DNA of 64,000 nucleotides from Phenylobacterium sp. J426 (GCF_024699945.1 NZ_JAJOMY010000001.1:2046001-2110000), one strand, 5' to 3'; counted from the first letter of the stretch, positions 7,227 through 16,927 are shown. The notes: a model not told the origin generated them from the sequence alone. Numbers and translations are program-made.

Positions 7227-10200
7227 GTGAAGACTTCGACGATGCGGGGCCGCCTGCTGGCCTCCACCCTCTACGTCGGCGCCGCGGCGCTGGGGCTCGC
7301 GGTTCCGGCCGTCCTGCCGGGTCTGGCTGTCGCCCAGGACTACACCTCGGGCAACCTTTCGGGCCGCGTAGAGACCGCCGACGGCGCGCCTGTCGTCGGC
7401 GCGACGGTGACGGTGATCTCGGGCCAGGGCGTTTCGCGCCAGGCGACCACCGACGCCAACGGCCGCTACCAGATCACCGCCCTGCCGGTCGGCGCCTACG
7501 TCGCCGCCGTCGACGGCCCGGGCGGCCAACTCGCCGACCAGCGGATCAGCGTCCAGCCTGGCGGCTCCTCGTTCACCTTCACCCTGGCCGGCGGCACGGT
7601 GGAGGAGCTGGTGGTCACCGGCGCCCGCCAGACCCGCGACTTCGCCCGGACCGACATCGGCCAGGTCATCGATGTCCCGGAACTCTCCCAGCAGGTCCCA
7701 GTCGGCCGCTCCATCGCCAACGTCACCCTGCTGGCGCCCGGCGTCTCGCGGCCCGACTCGACCATCGCCGCCAGTTCGCGGCGCAACCAGTCGACGGTCG
7801 TCGTCGGCGGCACGTCGGCGGCCGAGAGCGTCTACTACATCAACGGCCTGAACGTGACCGACCTGCGGAACCTGCTAGGCTACGCCGACCTGCCGTTCGA
7901 CGCCATCCAGTCGATCGACGTGAAGACCGGCGGCTACCAGGCCGAGTTCGGCCGCGCCACCGGCGGGGTGGTCAACATCGTCACGCGCTCGGGCTCCAAC
8001 GAATGGCACGGCGGCGCGACCGTCGCCTACACGCCCAAGACCCTGTCCACGAATGCGCCCGATGCTTTCAGCGCTGGCGGCGTCGGCGTGTCGGGCGCTC
8101 GGGTCTACAACAGCGCCGCCAGCTACGAGGCCCTCGACAGCTCCGTCTATCTGAGCGGTCCGCTGCTGAAGGACCGGCTGTTCTTCTTCGGCCTCTACAA
8201 CGCCCGCAAGACCACCGAGTACTTCGCCGTCACCTCCCTGGGCCTGACGGGCGAGAACCTCTACCGCGGCACCCAGAACTACACGAAGAGCGACAGCCCG
8301 CGCTGGCTGACCAAGTTCGACCTCAACATCACCGACCGGCAGCGCCTGAGGCGACGCTGTTCTCTGACGAGTCCGAGAACGAGCAGCGCTACTTCGACTT
8401 CGACGCCCGGCGCGGCCTCATCGGCGAGGGCCTGGGCTACACCGAGAAGGCCGGCGGCCTGAACCAGATCTACAAGTACACCGGCGCCTTCACCGACTGG
8501 TTCACCCTGTCGGCGCTCTACGGCGAGGTGAAGTCGGACCAGCAGGACGAGGGCGACCTCGTCGACACGCCGCGCGTCCGCGACCGGCGCACGACGACCA
8601 CCGTCTTCCTGACGCCGGCCAACGTCGCCGGCTCGCTGCAGCCGATTGGCGAGGACGTGCGCAAGACCTACCGCGTCGACGCCGACGTCTATGCGGACTT
8701 CTTCGGAAGGCACCACATCCGCGTCGGCTATGACCGCGAGGACCTCAAGTCGACGGACGTCCACCTCTATAACGGCGGCTTCGCCATGGACGTCTTCTTC
8801 CGGACCGTGCCGGGCACCACCCTGCCGCCGCAGGCCTACGCCCAGACCACCTATTTCGGCTCGGGCGGCGAGTATGGGGCCAGCCAGACGGCGGCCTACA
8901 TCCAGGACTCCTGGGACGTCACCGACACCCTTACCGTCCAGGCCGGGCTCCGCCTCGACCAGTACAACTACAAGAACCGCGACGGCGAGAGCTACATCAA
9001 GCTCGACGACCAGATCGCTCCGCGCCTGGGCTTCACCTGGGACCCGCGCGGCGAGGGGCGCGACAAGGTCTACGGCTCGTTCGGCCGCTACTACCTGCCG
9101 ATCGCCACCAACACCTCGATCCGCGCGGTGTCGGGCGAGGATTTCCATGTCGAGTACCGCGCCGTCACCGTAAACCCCGACGGCACGCTGGCCCGCGACG
9201 CCAATGGCGTGCCGATCCTCGGCGCCCGCCTGCGCGACGACGCCATCTTCGCCCGGCCGATCGCTCCGGATCCGCGCGAGATCGTCAACGCGGACATCGA
9301 CCCGATGTACGAGGAAGAGTTCATCCTCGGCTACGAGCACCAGTTCGACGGCGGCATGTTCGACGGCTGGCGCGCCGGGGTCCGCTACGTCCACCGCAAC
9401 CTGGCCTCGACCATCGAGGACACCGACCTCGGCCACGGCGGCGTGCTCGACCGCTACTGCGCCCGCACCCGCGACGCCGGCTGCGCCATCGTCGACGACG
9501 CCACCGCCAACGACCGATTCAGCGGCCACTACGTCCTGATCAATCCGGGCAAGCCGATCCGGCTGATGCTGGACCTGCTGGGCGGCCCCGGCGGTGACAA
9601 CCTTCGCGAGATCACCTTCACCCGGGAGGACCTCGCCCTGGAGAAGGCGAAGCGGAAGTACGACGCTTTGGAGTTCACCTTCGAGCGGCCGTTCGACGGA
9701 CGCTGGGCGCTGCAGGGGTCCTACGTCCTGGCCAGGTCCAGGGGCAACTACGAGGGGGCGGTGAAGTCCGACATCGGCCAGACCGACGCCTCCATCACCC
9801 AGGACTTCGACGCCTACTTCATGGCGGAAGGCGGCCACGGCTACCTGCCGAACGACCGCCGTCATACGCTCAAGCTCTATGGCTTCGTCCAGGCCACGGA
9901 GCGGCTGCGCGTCGGCGCCAACTTCTACGCCCAGTCGGGTCGGCCGTACGGCTGCATCGGCTACCATCCGGACGATCCCACGCCCGGCAACACCCCCGGC
10001 GCCTGGTACTGCGTGCGCAACGGCGTGCCCACGCTGACACCGCGCGGGTCGGAGGGCCGCACCGACTGGGTGACGAACACCGACCTCAACGTCACCTGGG
10101 ACATCGTCCAGGCGCGCGAGGGCTTCGGCTCGGTCAGCGCCGCGGTCGACGTCTTCAACCTCTTCGACGAGAAGGCCGTGACCCGCGTGGTCGAGCAGGG

Positions 10201-10303
10201 GGAGACCGGCGGCGCGCCCGGCATCGTGGTGCCGTCGTACGGCCAGCCGCGCTCGTACCAGACCCCGCGCAGCGTCCGCTTCACTCTGCGCTACGCATTC
10301 TAG
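7227..10303 (+). CDS. TonB-dependent receptor with N-terminal carboxypeptidase-like domain (one frameshift)
   Basis: An outer-membrane receptor of about 1025 aa. The start is GTG 7227, with GGAGAG 9 nt upstream. The signal peptide ends near GLAVAQ-DYTS. A carboxypeptidase-regulatory beta-sandwich follows (GRVETADGAPVVGATVTVIS). Then come the plug, with a TonB-box-like VEELVVTGAR, and a long barrel ending in the terminal aromatic signature (RSVRFTLRYAF). This architecture resembles Oar/SusC-like receptors. One base is missing near 8348; restoring it joins ITDRQRL to EATLFSDESE. Its ligand is unknown. The flanking LytTR regulator and kinase, and the repeat arrays, suggest signal-dependent expression. 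Confidence 0.88.
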
Positions 10304-10352
10304 GCGACCGATCACCCTGCGCCGCGCCTCCCCGGATGCGGCGTCAGGGCGG

Positions 10353-10396
10353 CGGGAGGGCCGTCCGCCCCGAATGCGGCCCTCCCGTTTCTTTCT
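10353..10396 (+). terminator. Intrinsic terminator after the TonB receptor
   Basis: An 11-bp perfect stem (10353-10363 with 10377-10387, rich in G:C pairs) encloses a 13-nt loop and is followed by TTTCTTTCT. It lies 50 bp past the receptor stop and separates the receptor from the kinase gene, which therefore has its own promoter. Its end abuts the first LytTR-type repeat at 10396. Confidence 0.8.
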
Positions 10397-10446
10397 GCGA
10401 CGAGCGGCGGGTTTTCCGCGACGAACGGCGCGCCGCACGCGACAGG
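10396..10446 (+). promoter_or_regulatory. Triple LytTR-type repeat before the kinase gene
   Basis: TGCGACGAG at 10396-10404, CGCGACGAA at 10417-10425 and CGCGACAGG at 10438-10446 are spaced at exactly 21 bp. This is the same motif and phasing as upstream of the response regulator gene. It ends about 60 bp before the kinase start at 10509, a good place for an activator. Confidence 0.6.
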
Positions 10447-10508
10447 CGCCGTGCTAAGGTCCGCCGTCCCGGGCGCTCCGGGCGGAGACCCCGGCGTGAA
10501 CGACGACC

Positions 10509-11600
10509 ATGAAGGATAGACAGGGCGTCCGCCTAGCCTGGCAGGCCATGCTCTGGTGCATCGTCCTGTGGGTGATCAACCATAGCTTCTACCTCGCGCC
10601 CTTGCTCAAGCAGCGGGGCATCGACCGGTGGACCGCGCTCTACTTCGTCGGCTGCGCCGCGCTCGGCGTGGTCTTCTGCTTCAGCATCTTCGTCGGCCAG
10701 TGGAAGGCGCGGAACCTGCCCCGCGGCGGCCGCATCGCCGCCGCCGTCGGCTCGACGTTCGCCTCGCTAACCGGTCACACGATCGCCGACTCCTGGCTCT
10801 TCATGATCATGATGGGGCCGGACGCACCGGGCGGGGCCAAGCCGGGCTTTGTCCAGGAATGGGACCTGGTGCTCCTCACCAACTTCACCTCACTGGCGGC
10901 GGTGCACGTCATTTTCGCGTGCGCCGTGGCGCTGACGCTCGCCCGCATCCAGGCCGACGAGCGCGAGAGAACGCTCGCCGCCGCCCGGGCCGCCGCCCAG
11001 GAGGCCCAGCTCGCCGCCCTGCGCTTCCAGGTCAATCCGCACTTCCTGTTCAACGCCCTGAACGCCGTCACCTCGCTGGTCGGCGCCGGCCGCAATCCCG
11101 AGGCGGTGGCGGTGGTCAGCCGTCTTTCCAGCTTCTTCCGCGCCTCCCTGGGCGTCCCGCCGGGCGCCTCGGCGCGGCTTCAGGACGAGCTCGACGTCGT
11201 GGGCTCCTACCTCGAGATCGAGGCCGCCCGCTTCGGCGAGCGCCTGGCGGTCGAGATCGACGCGCCCGAAGAGCTCTACAGCGCGCTCATCCCGCACTTC
11301 CTGCTGCAGCCGCTCGTGGAGAACGCCGTGAAGCACGGCGTCGCCGGCTCCAAGCGCCGGGTGGCCGTGCGCGTCGCCGCCCGGGCGGAAGGCGAGGTCC
11401 TGATCCTCACCGTCGCCGACGACGGCGCGGCCACAGGACCCGCGCCGGTCGGGGCCGGCATAGGCCTGCCCAATGTCGCGGCGCGACTGGAGGCGCTGTT
11501 CGGCCAGAAGGGCCGCCTGGTCACCCGGCCGCTGAACCCCGGGTTCGAGGCCGAGGTCCGGATGCCGCTCGCCTTCGCGACGGTCAGCAAGGCGGCGTAG
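10509..11600 (+). CDS. LytS/YehU-type sensor histidine kinase
   Basis: A 363-aa inner-membrane kinase with four hydrophobic segments in the first 155 residues and no recognised extracytoplasmic sensor domain. A coiled coil follows (ERERTLAAARAAAQEAQLAA). The His_kinase domain has its phosphoacceptor in FQVNPHFLFNALNAVTSL (near residue 178). The ATPase shows the N-box PLVENAVKHGV and a G-rich region GIGLPNVAARLEALFG. It should phosphorylate the LytTR regulator encoded 3.4 kb upstream, with the TonB receptor lying between. The gene follows a terminator and its own repeat array, so it is transcribed separately. Confidence 0.9.
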   Translation: MKDRQGVRLAWQAMLWCIVLWVINHSFYLAPLLKQRGIDRWTALYFVGCAALGVVFCFSIFVGQWKARNLPRGGRIAAAVGSTFASLTGHTIADSWLFMIMMGPDAPGGAKPGFVQEWDLVLLTNFTSLAAVHVIFACAVALTLARIQADERERTLAAARAAAQEAQLAALRFQVNPHFLFNALNAVTSLVGAGRNPEAVAVVSRLSSFFRASLGVPPGASARLQDELDVVGSYLEIEAARFGERLAVEIDAPEELYSALIPHFLLQPLVENAVKHGVAGSKRRVAVRVAARAEGEVLILTVADDGAATGPAPVGAGIGLPNVAARLEALFGQKGRLVTRPLNPGFEAEVRMPLAFATVSKAA

Positions 11601-11629
11601 TCCTACCACCCTGACGAAGCGGGGCTGCG

Positions 11630-12585
11630 ATGGCGAGGCAGGTTGACGCCCTCGGCGCATCCCCTCACACCGCGCCCGTGTCTTCCCCGCACCCGCACGC
11701 GCCGGTCCACCGGCCGCTCCTCGGCATCACGCTGCGCGTCGCCGCCATGGCCTGCATGGCGCTGCTTTCCGCGCTGGTGAAGTGGTGCGGTGACCGCGGC
11801 GTGCCGGTCTTCGAGATCATCTTCTTCCGCAACGCCTTCGCCTTCGTGCCGCTCGGGCTCTACATCTGGCGGACCACCGGCTTCGAGGTGCTGAAGACGC
11901 GGCGTCCCCTCGGGCACCTGCTGCGCTCGGCCGTGGGCCTGACCGGCATGGTCTGCGGCTTCTCGGCCGTGCAACACCTGCCTCTCACAGAGGCGACCGC
12001 CCTGCAGTTCGCCTCGCCCCTCTTCATGACCGCCCTGTCGGCCATGCTGCTGTCCGAGAAGGTCGGGCCCCACCGCTGGGCGGCGGTGATCGTGGGCTTC
12101 GTGGGCGTGATGATCATGGCCCGGCCGATCCCCGGCCACATGAACGTCGTGGGCGTCACCTTCGGCATCCTCAGCGCGCTCGGCGCCGCCGGCGCCCATG
12201 GTCGCCATCCGCCAGATCGCCGACACCGAACGCGGCCCGACCATCGTCTTCTACTTCACCCTCGGCGGCACGGCCGTGGGTCTCGTCGGCTCCCTGGTCG
12301 GCGGCTGGACCGTGCCCGACGCCCAAACGCTGGGCCTGCTGGTGCTTGCCGGCCTGATCGGCGGCGTCGGCCAGCTCTTCCTCACCGAGGCCCTCCGCGC
12401 CGCCCCCATCGGCGTCGTCGCCCCCCTTCGACTACACCCAGCTCGTCTGGGCCGCCCTCCTGGGCCTGGTCATCTGGGGCGAGCTCCCGCACCCGGCCAC
12501 GGTCGTCGGCGCCGTCGTCGTGGCGGCCAGCGGCGTCTACATCCTCCACCGGGAGCTGCGCCGCTTCCGCGCGGCCGCCACCTAG
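11630..12585 (+). CDS. DMT-superfamily (EamA) transporter, two frameshifts
   Basis: A ten-segment inner-membrane permease of about 317 aa when two C-run insertions are removed (12195-12197 and 12421-12426). The first EamA repeat includes FEIIFFRNAFAFVPLGLYIW and HLPLTEATALQFASPLFMT. The second includes GLIGGVGQLFLTEALRAAPI and FDYTQLVWAALLGLVIWGE. These signatures resemble the RhaT/SAM-transporter-like branch; the substrate is unknown. The three frames join perfectly once the extra bases are removed, so assembly error is preferred over pseudogenisation. Confidence 0.82.
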
Positions 12586-12648
12586 CGGTTCATTGACAGA
12601 CCTTCGTTACGGGAGGACCCTTCCGTGGTCCCTTCGGGAGCTCGTCCG

Positions 12649-13203
12649 ATGCTGAAGATCCTCGCCTTTTCCACCGCAGCCCTGTTTCTCGTCGCCGGCG
12701 CAGCTGCGGCGCAGTCGGTCACGGTGCTGGGCGGCGGCATGGCCCGCGAATGCTCGAACGCGGCCCTGAAGGGCGAGTCCGATCGCAAGTTCGAGGCCGC
12801 CTGCACCCTCGCGATCGAGACGGAGATCCTGTCGAACAGGGACCGCGCCGGCACCTATGTGAACCGCGGCGTGCTCCGCCTGCGGCGCAACGAATACGTC
12901 GCCGCCCGCGGCGACTTCGATCGCGCCCTCGAGCTCAAGCCCGATCTCCCCGAGGCCTACGTCAACCGGGGCGCCGCCCTGGTCGGCCAGCGCCGGTACG
13001 CCGACGGGCTCGTCGATCTCAACAGGGCCCTGGAACTCGGTGTCGACGAGCCCGAGAAGGCCTATTTCAACCGCGCCCTGGCCCACGAGGGGCTCGACGA
13101 CATGAAGCAGGCCTATTTCGACTACCGGAAGGCTCTCGAGCTCAGCCCGGACTGGGAAGCTCCCAAGAAGGAGCTCGCCCGCTTCACCGTGCAGGTGCGG
13201 TGA
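12649..13203 (+). CDS. Secreted tetratricopeptide-repeat protein
   Basis: A 184-aa protein with a signal peptide ending near VAGAAAAQS. It has about three TPR units (AGTYVNRGVLRLRRNEYVAA, DLPEAYVNRGAALVGQRRYA, EKAYFNRALAHEGLDDMKQA). It is probably periplasmic and mediates protein-protein contacts. I chose ATG 12649, with CGGGAG 8 nt upstream, which puts the signal peptide at the very N-terminus. A GTG at 12625 would add eight residues. No specific partner is evident. Confidence 0.8.
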   Translation: MLKILAFSTAALFLVAGAAAAQSVTVLGGGMARECSNAALKGESDRKFEAACTLAIETEILSNRDRAGTYVNRGVLRLRRNEYVAARGDFDRALELKPDLPEAYVNRGAALVGQRRYADGLVDLNRALELGVDEPEKAYFNRALAHEGLDDMKQAYFDYRKALELSPDWEAPKKELARFTVQVR

Positions 13204-13257
13204 GCGACGGTCACGGCCGAGCTTGTTTCGCGGGGGGGCGGCGCCCACATCCGGCGC

Positions 13258-13647
13258 ATGCGCCCGCTCAAAATTCCCGCCGCTTGCCTTGCCGCCCTCA
13301 GCCTGGGCGCGGTCGCCGCGCCGGCGGCCGCGCAGGATGTCGGCCAGCTCAACGGCCTCAACACGACGCTGCAGCTCAACGAGTTGCGCGCCCAGCAACA
13401 GCTCCTCCAGCAGCAGCAGGTGGCCCAGCACAACGAGTTGATGGCGCTCGAGGCCCGCCTGCGCACCGACCAGCACGTCGCCCGCATCCAGCAGGAGCGC
13501 CAGCCGGTGCGCCTGCCCGCGTTGCCCTATCCGGCGCCCGCCGCCGCGCTCGGCAGTCTCGACACCTCCAAGCTGCCCCAGATCCCCGACGCGGCGCTCG
13601 CCGCGTCCAACCGGCGGGTCCAGGAGATCTCCAAGAACCGCAACTAG
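13258..13647 (+). CDS. Small secreted glutamine-rich protein of unknown function
   Basis: A 129-aa protein with a clear signal peptide (cleavage near APAAAQ-DVG). A short glutamine-rich coiled-coil-like segment follows (NELRAQQQLLQQQQVAQHNE), then a Pro/Ala-rich tail. It lies between a secreted TPR protein and a zinc peptidase, all in the same orientation. I recognise no family. The composition suggests an extracytoplasmic, partly disordered protein. Confidence 0.65.
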   Translation: MRPLKIPAACLAALSLGAVAAPAAAQDVGQLNGLNTTLQLNELRAQQQLLQQQQVAQHNELMALEARLRTDQHVARIQQERQPVRLPALPYPAPAAALGSLDTSKLPQIPDAALAASNRRVQEISKNRN

Positions 13648-13692
13648 CGCGGCCGCGTTAGGCTTCCGGTTTTTCGAAGCGGAGGCGATCTT

Positions 13693-14529
13693 ATGCGCTG
13701 GGCTGGCGGCCGGGGTTCCGGCAACATCGAGGACCGGCGCGGCATGGGACCTGCCGGCGCCGTGGGCGGCCTGGGCGCGGGCGGCGTGATCCTCGCCCTC
13801 ATCGGCTACTTCGTCTTCGGCATCGACCCGTCGACCACGACCCAGGTTCTGGGCGGCCAGAACGTCCAGCAGCAGGAAGGCGTGCGCGGCGGCCCCGCAG
13901 ACGAGGCCGGCCGCTTCGTCGACGTCGTGGCCACCAACGTCGACGATGTCTGGAAACAGCAGATGCAGGGCTACCGTCCGCCGGACGCCGTCGTCATCTA
14001 CGACCGAGCCACCGGCACCGGCTGCGGCATGGGCCAGTCGGCGATGGGGCCGTTCTATTGCCCCGCCGACCGCAAGGTCTATCTCGACCTCTCGTTCTGG
14101 CAGGAGCTGGAGAGCAAGTTCGGTGCGGGCGGGGAGGCGGCGCGCGCCTATGTCATCGCCCACGAGATCGGCCACCACGTCCAGAACCTGACCGGCGCCA
14201 CGGACACCGCCCAGCGCATGGGCATGCGCGGCGCCGACAGCGGCGCGGTGCGTCTGGAACTCCAGGCCGACTGCTACGCCGGCGTCTGGGCCGCCCACGC
14301 CGCCGCCGTGTCGGGCGGCCAGGTCCAGCTCGACCCGCGCGACATCGAGGACGGCCTGCGCGCCGCCGCCGCCGTCGGCGACGACACCCTGCAGCGCCGC
14401 AGCCAAGGCCAGGTGGTGCCTGACGCCTTCACCCACGGCTCCTCTGAGCAGCGCATGCGGTGGTTCCGCACCGGCGTCCAGTCGGGCGATCCGGCCGCCT
14501 GCGACACGTTCCGGGCGCCAAGGCTGTAG
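13693..14529 (+). CDS. ypfJ: YpfJ-type neutral zinc metallopeptidase
   Basis: A 278-aa membrane-anchored zincin-like protein of the YpfJ/KPN_02809 family. The N-terminus has the family signature (RGSGNIEDRRG), then one transmembrane segment (AGGVILALIGYFVFGI). The catalytic HEIGHH motif is near residue 157, with a later Glu in RLELQADCYAGVWAAH. The C-terminus carries the conserved THGSSEQRMRWFRTG. Predicted topology places the peptidase domain in the periplasm. Physiological substrates are not established for the family. Confidence 0.9.
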   Translation: MRWAGGRGSGNIEDRRGMGPAGAVGGLGAGGVILALIGYFVFGIDPSTTTQVLGGQNVQQQEGVRGGPADEAGRFVDVVATNVDDVWKQQMQGYRPPDAVVIYDRATGTGCGMGQSAMGPFYCPADRKVYLDLSFWQELESKFGAGGEAARAYVIAHEIGHHVQNLTGATDTAQRMGMRGADSGAVRLELQADCYAGVWAAHAAAVSGGQVQLDPRDIEDGLRAAAAVGDDTLQRRSQGQVVPDAFTHGSSEQRMRWFRTGVQSGDPAACDTFRAPRL

Positions 14530-14562
14530 ATCCCTTCCTCCCGGGAAGGGGTTGGCGAGGCC

Positions 14563-15276
14563 TTATCCTCCCACCTGAGGCGCCGGCTCGAACCCGAGGC
14601 ATACCGCCACGCAGCGCCGCGCCAGCAGGTCGCCCGGGTCCACCAGCTCGACCCTCACGTCCTCGGGATCCAGCACCAGCGGAACCTCGGTGCAGCCGGC
14701 CACCAGCACCTCGGCGCCGGCCTTCACCAGTTCGTCCGCGAAGCCCTTCATGATGCGCTTCACGTCATCGCCGTCGTCGCCGCTCTTGATCCGGTAGAGC
14801 GCTTCCATGAAGGCTTCCTGCCGTTCGGGCGGCAGGCTGACCAGGCCCATGCCGCGGGCGGCGAGATACTCCCGGTAGAGCTTGAGCGCGCCCTTGGTGC
14901 CCAGAACGCCCGCGCGCAGCGCGCCGCTCTCCTGGGCGGCTTCGGCTCCGAGATCGATCATGTCGATCAGTGGCAGTCCCGAGGCCCGCTGGATCAGGTC
15001 CGCGTGCGCATGCGCCGTGTTGCACGGCATCGCCAGCACCTCGGCGCCCGCGCCACGCAGGGCGCCCGCCATCTCGGCCAGCACAGCGCCGGCGTTCGAA
15101 CCGGGGGGTGTTCCGGTCAGGGACGCGCGGATTGATGTCGGCCAGCACCCGGATGTGGTCCTGGTCGCGTTCCCCGGCGTATAGGCCTGCAGCCGGGCCA
15201 GGAACTCCAGCGTCGCCGCGGGGCCCATGCCACCCAACACGCCGAGCGTCAGGGCGTCGGCCGCGTCCTCGATCAC
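14563..15276 (-). CDS. Aspartate/glutamate racemase family protein (two compensating frameshifts)
   Basis: A PLP-independent racemase of about 237 aa. Signatures are LGVLGGMGPAATLEF at the N-terminus, the first catalytic Cys in AMPCNTAHAH and the second in VLVAGCTEVPL. Between C-run 15172-15175 (one base missing on the coding strand) and G-run 15103-15108 (one base extra) the intended peptide is VLADINPRVPDRNT in another frame. The two errors cancel, so the ORF stays open. The start GTG (15274-15276) overlaps the stop of the D-cysteine desulfhydrase gene, so the pair is coupled and probably acts on D-amino acids. Confidence 0.82.
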   Translation of the reverse strand: MIEDAADALTLGVLGGMGPAATLEFLARLQAYTPGNATRTTSGCWPTSIRASLTGTPPGSNAGAVLAEMAGALRGAGAEVLAMPCNTAHAHADLIQRASGLPLIDMIDLGAEAAQESGALRAGVLGTKGALKLYREYLAARGMGLVSLPPERQEAFMEALYRIKSGDDGDDVKRIMKGFADELVKAGAEVLVAGCTEVPLVLDPEDVRVELVDPGDLLARRCVAVCLGFEPAPQVGG

Positions 15277-16289
15277 AGCTTGCCGTCCAGTTCGCCCTGG
15301 TAGCCGAACAGGCCCTGGGCGCCGCCGGTGTGGAGGAACACCACCGTCTCGCCGTCGAAGGCGCCGGCGCGGGACAGCGCGATCAGGCCCTTCATCGCCT
15401 TGCCGGTATAGACCGGGTCCAGCAGGATACCGTCGGTGCGCGCCGCCAGGGTCAGGGCGTCGATCACGCCCTGGTCGATGAGGCCGTAGCCCTCCCCGAC
15501 GTAGTCGCAGTCGGCCTCCACCATGTCGCGGGTGACGCGCTCTTCGAAGCCCAGCAGGGCGGCGGTCTCCTTGGCCAGCTTGAACACGTTCTCTTCCTGC
15601 TTCTCCTTCGGCGCGCGCACGCCGATTCCCAGCACCGGGATATCCGAGCCCATCACGGCCAAGCCCGCGACGAGACCGGCGTGCGTTCCGGCGCTGCCCG
15701 TGGCGGTGACGATACGGTCGATCTCCAGGCCCAGCTCGTTGGCTTGGGCGACCAGCTCCAGCGCGCATTCGGCATATCCCAGCGCGCCCACGCAGTTGGA
15801 TCCGCCGCCCGGAATCACATAGGGCCGCCCTCCGGCCTCGGCCACTTCCTGCGCGACCTCGGCGAGCGCCGCGTTCATGTCGCTGCCGCCCGGGACGTGG
15901 CGGATCTTCGCGCCCAGCAGCTCGTCCAGCAGGACGTTGCCCGAGCGGTTATAGTCGACGGCCTGGCTGCCGGTGCGGTGCTCCAGGATGACTTCGCACT
16001 TCAGGCCGAAGCGCGCGGCCGCCGCCGCCGTCTGCCGCACGTGGTTCGACTGCACCGCGCCCTGGGTCACAAGCGTGTCGGCGTCGTTCGCGAGCGCGTC
16101 GCCGAGCAGGAACTCGAGCTTCCGGGTCTTGTTGCCGCCGCCGGCCAGGCCCGTGCAGTCGTCGCGCTTGATCCACAGCGTCGGCCCGCCGCCGTCGGGG
16201 GTGACCAGCGCCTCGGTGAGGCCGGGGAGCGGCTCCAGCGGGGTGGGCAGGTGGGCGAAGCGGACGGGATTATAGCGGGCGAAATGCAT
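15273..16289 (-). CDS. D-cysteine desulfhydrase / ACC deaminase family PLP enzyme
   Basis: A 338-aa fold-type II PLP enzyme with the lysine in GGGNKTRKLEFLLGD and the substrate-side QGAVQSNHVRQTAAAAA. The phosphate loop is near VTATGSAGTHAGLVAGLA. This branch fits D-cysteine desulfhydrases (D-Cys to pyruvate, H2S and ammonia) better than true ACC deaminases, but activity cannot be set by motif alone. It is coupled to a downstream racemase through a GTGA overlap, supporting a D-amino-acid role. Confidence 0.85.
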   Translation of the reverse strand: MHFARYNPVRFAHLPTPLEPLPGLTEALVTPDGGGPTLWIKRDDCTGLAGGGNKTRKLEFLLGDALANDADTLVTQGAVQSNHVRQTAAAAARFGLKCEVILEHRTGSQAVDYNRSGNVLLDELLGAKIRHVPGGSDMNAALAEVAQEVAEAGGRPYVIPGGGSNCVGALGYAECALELVAQANELGLEIDRIVTATGSAGTHAGLVAGLAVMGSDIPVLGIGVRAPKEKQEENVFKLAKETAALLGFEERVTRDMVEADCDYVGEGYGLIDQGVIDALTLAARTDGILLDPVYTGKAMKGLIALSRAGAFDGETVVFLHTGGAQGLFGYQGELDGKL

Positions 16290-16312
16290 GCCTTCGCCCT
16301 AGCCCGTCGCGC

Positions 16313-16732
16313 CTACGGCCGCAATCGCCGCGGCAGGGCCTCCACCTCCGCGGGAGAGGCGCGGACGATCGACTCCACGATGCAGCGGCTCTCGACGCCG
16401 CCTCGGGCGATGCCGATGTCGAGGTCGATCGGCTTGCAGACGATGGCGCTGCCCGGTGGCTGCCGGATGATCAGCGGATCCGACGAGATAGAGCCTGCCA
16501 GGCACGAGCCGGCCATGGTCACGCGATAGACCTCGCCGCGGTTCACCCGCACCATGAGCGTCTGGTTGTTCACCACGGTGTGGTTGCGGATGTCCATGGT
16601 GCGGAAGCAGTCGGCGCCGCTCAAGGACGCCCCGGCGGGCGGCGGCGGCAGGACGGGCGCGGGCTCGGCCGGCGGATAGGCGCTGCAGGCGCCCAGAACA
16701 AGAACCAAGAGGATGGGGGCGGCGGCGTTCAT
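16313..16732 (-). CDS. Small lipoprotein of unknown function
   Basis: A 139-aa protein with a lipoprotein signal peptide (LLVLVLGAC-S, lipobox Cys at about residue 16) and a Pro-rich linker. The compact C-terminal domain contains three further cysteines and VNNQTLMVRVNRGEVYRVTM, resembling the DUF6491-type lipoproteins common in Caulobacterales. There is no signal for retention in the inner membrane, so an outer-membrane periplasmic location is likely. No functional assignment is possible. Confidence 0.7.
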   Translation of the reverse strand: MNAAAPILLVLVLGACSAYPPAEPAPVLPPPPAGASLSGADCFRTMDIRNHTVVNNQTLMVRVNRGEVYRVTMAGSCLAGSISSDPLIIRQPPGSAIVCKPIDLDIGIARGGVESRCIVESIVRASPAEVEALPRRLRP

Positions 16733-16835
16733 GGCGTGTCTCCCTGGTGGCTCAACCTACTATGGCCGCGCCTGTTCCGAACCCTGCCATTTGAGCCTTC
16801 CCCCGAACCGCGTTCGGGCGTAGCGTCCGAGCCAA

Positions 16836-16927
16836 TCCTCGGGGGTCGCGCTTGAGCGGCTGAGAGGTGGGTGAGCCCACGACCCGTCGAACCTGATCCG
16901 GGTCATGCCGGCGAAGGGAAGGGCCCG
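16836..16927 (+). promoter_or_regulatory. TPP (THI-box) riboswitch
   Basis: The conserved thi-box cores are present in order: CTCGGGGGTC, GCGGCTGAGA, ACCCGTCGAACCTGATC, CGGGTCATGCCGGCGAAGGG. The element ends about 50 nt before the thiC start. In this position TPP binding usually blocks ribosome access or terminates transcription. No strong terminator stem with a T run is evident, so translational control is more likely. Confidence 0.93.

Noticed and set aside
6170..10303. A continuous open frame of 1377 codons spanning regulator and receptor
   Set aside because: Its middle is low-complexity Arg/Pro/Gly sequence antithetic to the proteins in other frames. It arises because frameshifts in the response regulator and the receptor leave their outer parts in one frame.
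14530..14562. Hairpin CCCTTCC/GGAAGGG after the zinc peptidase as an intrinsic terminator
   Set aside because: Only 7 bp and no following T tract on either strand.
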